Positions 1 to 6,200 of a DNA stretch of 7,389 bases are shown in pieces (position 1 is the stretch's first letter; the number at the start of each line of letters is the position of its first letter). This stretch comes from an uncultured Chloroflexota bacterium (GTDB lineage Bacteria > Chloroflexota > Anaerolineae > Aggregatilineales > Phototrophicaceae), in the NCBI GenBank assembly GCA_903904765.1, contig CAIVEA010000472.1, forward strand, positions 1-7,389, given 5' to 3'. The notes under the pieces are model-generated. The model saw nothing but the letters and a program-made list of their open reading frames with translations, was not told the origin of the DNA and did not search any database. Both the position numbers and the translations under genes were made by a program.

Positions 1-813
1 CCCCTCCCCCTGCACCAGCAATGGGCTGAGGCGCTAATACGCCACCTCCCGCCCAGCGGTGCAACCTTGCGCCTGATTGATGTAGGCGGACGCGCCAGCG
101 CCCTGCTGTGGGAACGTCGCCCGGACATCGAAGTCATCGCCACGCCGGAGGCCGCCGCAGCATGGACGGTGGCCGCCAACAGCGCGGATGCGGTGGTAGC
201 ACTGGGGGAAACGCTACAGGCGGCGCTGCTGGCCGCTGCACTGGAGGCGCTGCGCCCCGGTGGGCGGCTCATCATCTTCAACCCCAAAGACCGCCCCGGC
301 AAAACGCAGGTCAAAACGCTGGAAAAAGCCGGCTACACGCGCATCCTCGTGGAAGCAGGGTTGACCGTGCCCGTCCCTAGCGGTGCGCTCATGCGCGGCG
401 AAAAACCACACACCGAAGCACGTACTCTTGACCGCGTGAAACAGGTTGCCAGCCACGAAACTGCCCCGCGTGCGGCGCGATTCGTGTATTTGCTCATCGA
501 GCAGCAACCCTTCAAACCCGCATGGCGCATGAAACCGGACGAGGTTCGTCAGTGGAAAGCGGCGGCGGTGCAGGGGAATGACGAGTTGGTGGTGCTGGCC
601 TTTAGCAGTCTGCCGCGTGCGGTGGAGTTCATGCAACCGGCGGTGCTGGCGGGGCATGTGCAGAGCGTGAACAAGATCGGCAAGTTCGCGTGGGACTTGA
701 CCAAGAAATGGCCGTTCCCCATCATGCTCAACCCCAGCGACGAAATATTCGACACGCAAACACTGGCGTGGATGCCGATTGACCCTAACGAGGCCGAAGC
801 CCCCGACGAATAA
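1..813 (+). CDS. Methyltransferase-like protein, 5' end outside window
   Basis: The reading frame is open from base 1 to the TAA at 811-813 (270 codons visible), so the gene starts upstream of the window. A TTG at 67 could be proposed as a start, but the coding sense continues before it (..HQQWAEALIRHLPPSGATLRLIDVGG), so I treat it as internal. The N-terminal half looks like a class I Rossmann methyltransferase: LRLIDVGG sits where motif I is expected, followed by an acidic strand end (PDIEVIA), a SADAVVAL segment and the typical EALRPGGRLIIF motif. The glycine-rich loop reads DVGGRAS rather than DxGxGxG, so SAM binding is doubtful. The C-terminal half (VYLLIEQQPFKPAW.., NKIGKFAWDLTKKWPFPIML) is a compact domain I do not recognise. 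The gene converges on the RCK gene, with the two stop codons touching. Coding status is sure; the methyltransferase-like fold is a moderate inference and the substrate is unknown. Confidence 0.75.
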   Translation, partial: PLPLHQQWAEALIRHLPPSGATLRLIDVGGRASALLWERRPDIEVIATPEAAAAWTVAANSADAVVALGETLQAALLAAALEALRPGGRLIIFNPKDRPGKTQVKTLEKAGYTRILVEAGLTVPVPSGALMRGEKPHTEARTLDRVKQVASHETAPRAARFVYLLIEQQPFKPAWRMKPDEVRQWKAAAVQGNDELVVLAFSSLPRAVEFMQPAVLAGHVQSVNKIGKFAWDLTKKWPFPIMLNPSDEIFDTQTLAWMPIDPNEAEAPDE

Positions 814-1911
814 TCAAGCGCGGCGCAACGCTTTGCGGTTGCGGTTGGCGATGTCAATCACGCGGTCATGCCGTGCGAAGAACACCAGCGTATCGCCCCC
901 ATGCACCACAATGTTGTTCGCGGGCTGCACTTCCACATTACCATCCCGTTCCAGCAACACAATGTCCATGTCGTTATCCTGCTGAAGCTCGCCCACTGTG
1001 CCGCCATCCAGAAACGCGCCCGTTTCCACGCGCACCCGGATCATGCTGTAGTCCACGCCATGAATCTGCATGGTCTGCGTCAGTTCCACGCCCACCGCCG
1101 ACCCTGCGAACATCGGCGCAGCCAGATCGGAGGCGCTCAATACCGCCGTCACGCCCATGAACTGCTTCAGTTGCTTGGAGAATTGCGCGTCCCACATGCG
1201 AGCGACGATGCGGACATCCGGGTTCATATCGCGCACGCGCATAATCACTTCCAGATTGGTCTGGTCGCTGGCAGTGCAGGCCACGAACGCCTGCGCCTGT
1301 TTCAGTCCGGCCTTCTCCAGCGCCAGCGGATTGCGCCCGTCCATCATAATCATCGGGATGCCCAGATCGGTCAGTTCGGTTTCGATGTCCGGTTTCAGCT
1401 TCTGGTCAATCGCCACCACCTCGAAGCCCATCGCGGAGAGCGTGCGTGCCACCCGCATCCCCACATGACCGATGCCCAGAATGATGACATGATCGCGGTA
1501 AGTCGAGGCCACAGCTTCCTCCCATGCACTCCGGCGTTCGGAACGGTCAAAGAACAACCGGATGAAATCCGCCGCCCCGCGCCCGATGATGAAAATCGCC
1601 ACCAGCGGCGTGATGTACCAGAACAGGATGAGGTAGATTTGAGAGGGGGTTTCGCTGGTGGGCGGCTCGAACACCATCATTCGCAGCACGTAATACGGCA
1701 GTTCGACATACGGCGGACGCTCGTAACCCGCCGCTGCCAGCAGCTCGCCGTACAGCCACCCGCCGCCAAACACCACCAGCGCGAACAGCAGAATCGGCCA
1801 GTGGAACTCGCGCAGCAGCGCACCGCTATCCCGCGCCACCGCCCGCAGCGAACGCAGGATGCGCGTGTGGCGCTTGCGTCCGTGCGGCATCACCAGCCGG
1901 GTGGAAGGCAT
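814..1911 (-). CDS. Two-TM membrane protein with RCK (TrkA-N/TrkA-C) NAD-binding module
   Basis: The 365-residue protein begins with a basic cytoplasmic segment (residues 1-35), then a hydrophobic helix at about 38-60 and a second at about 91-112. This is followed by a Rossmann RCK/TrkA-N domain (about 140-260) with HVIILGIGHVG as the dinucleotide loop (G146, G148, G151) and D169 ending the second strand (EVVAID), as in NAD-binding RCK domains. A TrkA-C-like domain (about 285-355) ends the protein. The architecture is that of ligand-gated K+ channel subunits of the MthK/Kch type. However, the loop between the helices (YVELPYYVLRMMVFEPPTSETPSQ, split here only for reading) lacks the TxGYG filter, so it may be a non-conducting regulator or a divergent channel. 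The start is supported by a purine-rich Shine-Dalgarno stretch (GAGGTGAGG) four bases upstream of ATG. The gene sits downstream of a strong hairpin and ends flush against the preceding plus-strand gene. Family confidence is high; transport function is uncertain. Confidence 0.87.
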   Translation of the reverse strand: MPSTRLVMPHGRKRHTRILRSLRAVARDSGALLREFHWPILLFALVVFGGGWLYGELLAAAGYERPPYVELPYYVLRMMVFEPPTSETPSQIYLILFWYITPLVAIFIIGRGAADFIRLFFDRSERRSAWEEAVASTYRDHVIILGIGHVGMRVARTLSAMGFEVVAIDQKLKPDIETELTDLGIPMIMMDGRNPLALEKAGLKQAQAFVACTASDQTNLEVIMRVRDMNPDVRIVARMWDAQFSKQLKQFMGVTAVLSASDLAAPMFAGSAVGVELTQTMQIHGVDYSMIRVRVETGAFLDGGTVGELQQDNDMDIVLLERDGNVEVQPANNIVVHGGDTLVFFARHDRVIDIANRNRKALRRA

Positions 1912-1936
1912 TCGTCCTCACCTCTCCCCTTAAACA

Positions 1937-1971
1937 AAACTCCCCCCATCATACTCTGATGGGGGGAGTTT
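1937..1971 (-). terminator. Perfect 15-bp hairpin, probable intrinsic terminator on minus strand
   Basis: AAACTCCCCCCATCA (1937-1951) and TGATGGGGGGAGTTT (1957-1971) pair perfectly around a 5-base loop. Read on the minus strand, the stem is followed by TGTTTAAGG, giving the run GTTTTGTTTA as a modest U-tract. Read on the plus strand it is followed by GGAAAAC, with no U-tract. It therefore best fits a terminator for the minus-strand gene whose remnant ends at 2002. Because it lies only 25 bases before the RCK gene start, leaving almost no room for a promoter, it could also act as a leader hairpin or attenuator for that gene. Confidence 0.7.
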
Positions 1972-2001
1972 GGAAAACACGAAAGCCGTTTTACATCCGG
2001 T

Positions 2002-2139
2002 TCAGCCTCCCGATGCATGCCAGCGCGTAATCGCCCACTGTTGACGGGGGAAATCAAACAACCAGTTCGCCCAGCGGTAGGTGCTGTAGCCGAGGATGAA
2101 ATCCATAGGCCGTTCGAGCGTGGCATTTACCGGCACGAG
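2002..2139 (-). pseudogene. C-terminal remnant of a gene cut by the IS; possibly aspartyl-protease-like
   Basis: On the minus strand the frame entering from the IS edge reads 45 residues (LVPVNATLERPMDFILGYST.. to ..RWHASGG) and stops at the TGA at 2002-2004. The composition is protein-like: it is rich in W, F and Y and does not resemble IS sequence. The string FILGYSTYRWANWLFDFPRQ resembles the conserved ILG-x(n)-(V/L)FD-x-P/x-R near the C-terminus of retropepsin/pepsin-like aspartyl proteases, but identity on 45 residues is weak. No start codon, catalytic DTG/DSG or upstream part survives in the window; the fragment begins exactly where the IS inverted repeat ends. The hairpin at 1937-1971 lies at a normal distance to be its terminator. 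I am fairly confident that it is a gene remnant and much less so about the family. Confidence 0.5.
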
Positions 2140-2154
2140 GAGAGTGGGGAAGAT
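2140..2154 (+). repeat. IS1 right inverted repeat (distal to transposase start)
   Basis: GAGAGTGGGGAAGAT matches the inverted complement of the other end at 14 of 15 positions, with partial agreement for about six bases further in. The transposase stop codon overlaps its inner edge, as is common in compact IS1 elements. The second base is A where the other end has G, which breaks the family's usual GG terminus. Confidence 0.8.
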
Positions 2155-2901
2155 CAGGGACACACGAAATCACTGAGATGAGCGAGATAATCGGGATAAC
2201 GCCGATGATAGAGTTGGCGGCGATTCCAAGCAAAGACAAAGAGCTTAATGGCATGCTGTAAGGCATGGATACAATGTGAGAAACAGCGCGATTTGCGTCC
2301 TAACGCGCTAGATAATGGCGCAGTTCCGCATTTACGCCTTCGACCCGATAGGTCTCGCTTTTGTCGGGCATCGGCGTATGCACGCCAGGCGTGTAAATCA
2401 GTGCTTTGTAAGTCGCAAACAGATCGCTGAAGTACCAGACCGCTTGAGGACTGTTGTCCAAGATCGTTTGCAGCGTGGTTTCATCCCGCTCACTACAGAC
2501 TGTCCAACTGACCACACAACTGCTCCGGCGTTCCACGAAAGTTACAAGGTAGACCCGCTTTTTTTCGCGCCGATGAAGGTGTACAGCTCGTCCATTTCCA
2601 CAATGTGTAGCGGTTTTTCCGCTGGCAGCGGTGCGGCGGGGAGTTGATCTGCGTGCGCTTTGACCCAGTGCATCACCGTTTTGTGATCCACCTTGAGCAA
2701 TCGTGCGATCTGGCGATAGTTGCAACCATCCACACTCATCTTGACCGCTTACTGGCGGATGGAGTCAGGATAGCCATGTTCATGCGGGATCGGCGTGTAT
2801 TTCCGCCCGCAGTGTTGACATTTCCAGCGTTGACTTTCGGAGCCGTTCTTTCCGGCTTTCACTTGTCGATCTTGGGCTTGGCATTCGGGACATGTGTTCA
2901 T
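2154..2901 (-). pseudogene. IS1-family transposase InsA/InsB, disrupted by a stop and a frameshift
   Basis: Read on the minus strand from ATG at 2901, InsA begins MNTCPECQAQ and carries a C4 zinc ribbon (CPEC..CQHC) and an HTH (YRQIARLLKVDHKTVMHWV). At an A7 run (2559-2565) the frame must move -1, as in IS1, to continue from GAKK into RVYLVTFVERR. The DDE residues appear intact: D in EMDELY, D in WYFSDLFATY and E in YRVEGVNAEL. Two lesions break it. Codon TAA at 2749-2751 interrupts IRQ*AVKM, where Q (CAA) or E is likely ancestral. After ..RHYLAR a single base is missing near 2302-2303, so that frame hits TAG, while the next phase reads LGRKSRCFSHCIHALQ.. through to TGA at 2154-2156. Reconstructed length is about 250 residues, near the family norm. 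The start has only a distant purine-rich GAGG. Confidence 0.88.
2559..2565 (-). promoter_or_regulatory. A7 slip site for -1 programmed frameshift (InsA to InsB)
   Basis: On the minus strand the codons GCG AAA AAA AGC contain seven consecutive A residues. In the zero frame InsA stops 15 bases after the run, at TAA 2542-2544. Moving back one base on the run continues with AAG CGG GTC TAC, the InsB sequence. IS1-family elements use an A-rich slip site at this place, so this is a relic of the regular expression mechanism rather than a third mutation. Confidence 0.75.
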
Positions 2902-2926
2902 ATCATGAGTTTACCTCATCTTCTTT

Positions 2927-2941
2927 ATCTTCCCCACTCCC
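2927..2941 (-). repeat. IS1 left inverted repeat (upstream of transposase)
   Basis: The minus strand reads GGGAGTGGGGAAGAT, fitting the GG-N3-TG terminus usual for IS1-family ends and matching the other end at 14 of 15 positions. The transposase ATG lies 25 bases inside it. In IS1 this end also carries the transposase promoter, but no clear -35/-10 pair can be picked out here. Confidence 0.8.
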
Positions 2942-3084
2942 GTCTCATCGGGTTGGGTATCATGCAGGAAGAACTGGCGACGTTGATCGGGCAGCGTGTT
3001 GATCTCTTAACGGTTAAGTCGCTCCATCCCATGATTCGAGATACGGTACTGCGTGAGGCGCAAATTATCTATGACGCAGCATGA
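2942..3084 (+). pseudogene. C-terminal remnant of an MNT-type nucleotidyltransferase
   Basis: Directly outside the IS edge the plus-strand frame reads RLIGLGIMQEELATLIGQRV, then DLLTVKSLHPMIRDTVLREA and QIIYDAA, ending at TGA 3082-3084. This is the typical tail of small MNT-domain nucleotidyltransferases (MntA of the HepT/MntA modules): a helix, then the strand G-x-x-VDL(L/V)T, then SL-x-P-x-(I/L)RD-x-(I/V)L-x-EA and a terminal IYDA. The N-terminal part with the catalytic GSxARG and DxD motifs is missing, so only about the last 45 residues of a protein usually about 100-150 long remain. An internal ATG at 2962 could start a peptide, but it would have no active site. The expected partner HepT is not recognisable downstream; the 190 bases to dnaE hold no HepT-like sequence. 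Confidence 0.68.
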
Positions 3085-3204
3085 GGCGAGTGGTGATTTT
3101 TATGAACAGTGTGCGTGGAGTGCTATTCGACGTGACAGTTCATATCCACAGCATTCAGCACTCCCCATTTTAGGTTAGAAATGCAGATCGTAGGGCAAGG
3201 GCGC

Positions 3205-3233
3205 TTGTTCCACCTGTTCAGTGGGATTATACT
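3205..3233 (+). promoter_or_regulatory. Probable sigma70-type promoter of dnaE
   Basis: TTGTTC (3205-3210) and TATACT (3228-3233) are separated by 17 bases. The -10 matches TATAAT at five of six positions and the -35 matches TTGACA at three of six. Transcription would begin near 3240, giving a leader of about 35 bases before the ATG at 3275. The rest of the 190-base gap (3085-3274) contains only weak overlapping inverted repeats at 3101-3164 and no recognisable gene. Confidence 0.5.
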
Positions 3234-3274
3234 CACACTTGTTCTAGTCCACTCAGCTATAAGTCACCACTGCC

Positions 3275-6200
3275 ATGCCCGATCACGATTTTGTCCATCT
3301 GCACGTCCATACTGAATTTTCGCTGCTCGACGGATTGAGCCGGATTGATAAGCTCGTCAACCGTGCCAAAGACCTCGAAATGCCCGCGCTGGCGATCACC
3401 GATCATGGCGCGATGTTCGGCGTGATGAACTTCTACCGCGCCTGCAAAGCGGCAGGTGTGAAGCCGATCATCGGCATCGAAGCCTACCTGTCGCGGCGCG
3501 GGATGACTGACCGCGACCCCAAGCTGGATAAGCGTCCATATCACATGCTGCTGCTGGCAAAGGACGAAACGGGTTACAAGAACCTGATGAAGATCGCCAG
3601 CGATGCTCAGTTACACGGCTACTACTACCGTCCGCGCATTGACCGCGAATATCTGGCGGCGCACGCGCAGGGGTTGGTGGCGACCAGCGGGTGCTTGGCG
3701 GCGCAAATCCCCAGCCTGATTATGGAAGGCAACGATGCCGAGGCGCGGGAGCAGATCGGCTGGTATCAGGATGTGTTCGGCGCGGATAGCTTTTTCCTCG
3801 AACTTCAGCAGCACGACATCCCCGAATTGGAAACGCTCAACAAGTGGCTGCTGGAATACGCCCGCAGCGGGCATACGAATGTGCCGCTGGTGGCGACCAA
3901 TGATGTGCATTACGTCCTCGATACCGATTACGACCCGCATGATACGCTGCTGTGCATCCAGACCGGGGCGCTGAAAACCGAGGCCGATCGGCTGCGGATG
4001 TCCGATGCCAGCTACCACCTGACCTCGCAGGCCGAGATGTGGCACTACTTTGGTGATGCGGCACCGCAGGCCTTGAGCAACACGCTCATGATTGCGGATA
4101 TGTGCAACGTCAGTCTGGATACCAAAGGCTATCATCTGCCGGTGTTCCCGGTGCCGGACGGTTATACTGAAGGCAGTTACCTGCGCTACCTGTGTGAGAA
4201 GGGGATGCGCTGGCGCTACGGGGCGCGGGCGGACGACGAGGCTTACAAGGCGCGGTTGGATCGTGAGTTGGGCATCATCGGGGATATGGGCTTTAACACC
4301 TATTTCCTGATTGTGTGGGATTTGTGCCAGTTCGCACGCATGGCGGACATCTGGTGGAACGTGCGCGGTTCCGGCGCGGGCAGCGTGGCGGCTTATTGTC
4401 TGGGCATCACCAGTATTGACCCGATTCAAAATAACCTGCTGTTCGAGCGTTTCCTGAATCCGGGGCGCGTGAGCATGCCCGATATTGATATGGACTTCCC
4501 GGATGACCGCCGTGAGGAGATGATTAACTACACCGCCCGCAAGTACGGCGAGGACAAAGTGGCGGCCATCATCACCTTCGGGACGCTGGGCGCGAAAGCC
4601 GCGGTGCGCGATGTAGGGCGGGCGCTGAATGTGCCGCTGGAAGTGGTCAACCGGGCGGCGCGGCTGATTCCCACTGAACCCAAGCCCAAGCCTCTGATGA
4701 CTTATGTGGAGGAAAACCCGGAGTTCAAGACGCTGTACAGCAGCAGCAGCGAAGTGCGCCAGATTGTGGATACGGCGGTGCATTTGCAGGGTGTGAACCG
4801 CCACGCCTCCACCCATGCTGCCGGCGTGATCGTGGCGGATAAGCCGTTGGTCGAATATATTCCGCTGCACCGCCCGACCAAAGTGGAGAACAGCGAGGAA
4901 GGCGGGGAGAGCGAGGCCAGTTCGCTCAAGGCGGTGACGCAGTTCCCGATGGAAACCTGCGAGTCCATCGGCTTGCTGAAGATTGACTTCCTCGGCTTGT
5001 CCACGCTGACGATTTTCCGCCGCGCCTGCGACCTGATCGAACGGCATCACGGCATTCGCTACACGATGGACAATGTGCCATACCGTCCGACGGGCGACCT
5101 GAAGCAGGACGAGATGCTGCGGCAGACGTTCGAGTTGATCGGGCGCGGCGATACGGTGGGCATTTTTCAGGTCGAAAGTACGGGTATGCAGCAAATGCTG
5201 CGCGATATGCGCCCGACCAAGTTCGAGCACATCATCGCGGCGGTGTCGCTGTATCGCCCCGGCCCGATGGACTTCATCCCGCAGTACAACCGGCGGCTGC
5301 GCGGCGATGAACCGATTGAGTACCGCCACCCGCTGCTTGCGCCCATCCTCGAAGAAACGATGGGCATCTTCGTGTATCAGGAACAGATTATGCAGGTGGC
5401 GGGCAGGTTGTTCGGCTACGAGCTGGGCGAAGCCGACCTGATGCGCCGCGCTGTCTCCAAGAAAAAAGAGAAAGACCTGAAGAAGCACCGTGACATCTTT
5501 TTGGAGCGCGGCCCGGAACATGGCCTTGAAACCGAGGTCATCAACAAAATCTTCGATGATATCGAGTTCTTCGCCAACTACGGCTTCAACAAGAGCCACG
5601 CCGCCGACTATGCGGTGATTACCTGCCAGACCGCGTTCTTGAAGTGTCACTACGCCGCCGAGTATATGACGGCGCTGCTCTCGGTTCACCGCGACGACAT
5701 CACTAAGATCACCACGTTTTTGAGCGAGTGTCGCCGTCTGGGAATTCCGGTGCTGCCGCCGGATGTGAACTACAGTGCGTTGGACTTCGATATTCAGCGG
5801 CTGCCGGATGGCAAGCGCGGCATTCGCTTCGGGCTGGTGGCGATCAAGAACGTGGGCGAGAGCGCGGTGCAGCCGATTTTTGATGCCCGCGACGCAGGCG
5901 GGACGTTCTCCAACCTAGAGGAGTTCTGCCAGCGGGTGGATTTGCGCTTGGTGCAAAAGCGCACGCTGGAAAGCCTGATTAAAGTGGGTGCGCTGGATGC
6001 TTTTGGCCGCCGCGATCAGATGGCGGATACCAATTCGCTCGAACGTATTGTGAACTACAGCGCCGACTTCCATAAGGCGAAGGAAGTGGGGCAATTGAGC
6101 ATGTTCGGCGGCGATACGGGCATGGTTGACCGTCTGACGTTGCCGCCCGTTGACCCGATCCCTGACCGTGACCGCCTGAACTGGGAGAAAGAATTGCTCG

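Larger units (their letters stand above)
2140..2941 (-). mobile_element. IS1-family insertion sequence, about 802 bp, decayed
   Basis: The element is bounded by imperfect inverted repeats (GAGAGTGGGGAAGAT at 2140-2154; complement GGGAGTGGGGAAGAT at 2927-2941) and filled almost entirely by a minus-strand transposase in the two-phase InsA/InsB arrangement of IS1. Its size matches the 700-800 bp typical of the family. The transposase has the InsA C4 zinc finger and HTH, then the DDE-type InsB domain ending in the characteristic E-x(4)-LRHYLARLGRKSRCFS region. I see no 8-9 bp target-site duplication: the left flank ends CGGCACGAG and the right flank begins GTCTCATCG. Two inactivating lesions lie in the transposase, so it is probably immobile unless acted on in trans. 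The outer bases could be off by one or two. Confidence 0.88.

Noticed and set aside
868..1959. Long plus-strand open frame opposite the RCK gene
   Set aside because: The product is dominated by H, R, Q and P, typical of an antisense frame, and the minus-strand RCK protein is clearly the real gene.
2644..2940. Plus-strand frame running through the IS into the MNT remnant
   Set aside because: The part inside the IS is antisense to the transposase; only the portion right of the IS edge has family-like sequence.
2133..2950. Target-site duplication of the IS
   Set aside because: Comparing the 8-10 bases outside each end, with the boundary shifted by one or two bases, gave no direct repeat.
3081..3173. 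30-codon frame starting at an ATGA overlap with the MNT remnant stop, in the position of HepT
   Set aside because: The peptide (MRRVVIFMNSVRGVLFDV..) lacks the HepT pattern, including the conserved R-x(4)-H-Y motif, and it is too short to support a product.
3611..5689. Long open frame on the minus strand opposite dnaE (692 codons)
   Set aside because: It is an antisense shadow of dnaE, created by its GC-rich third positions. The translation is rich in H, R and Q and low-complexity, with no recognisable domain.
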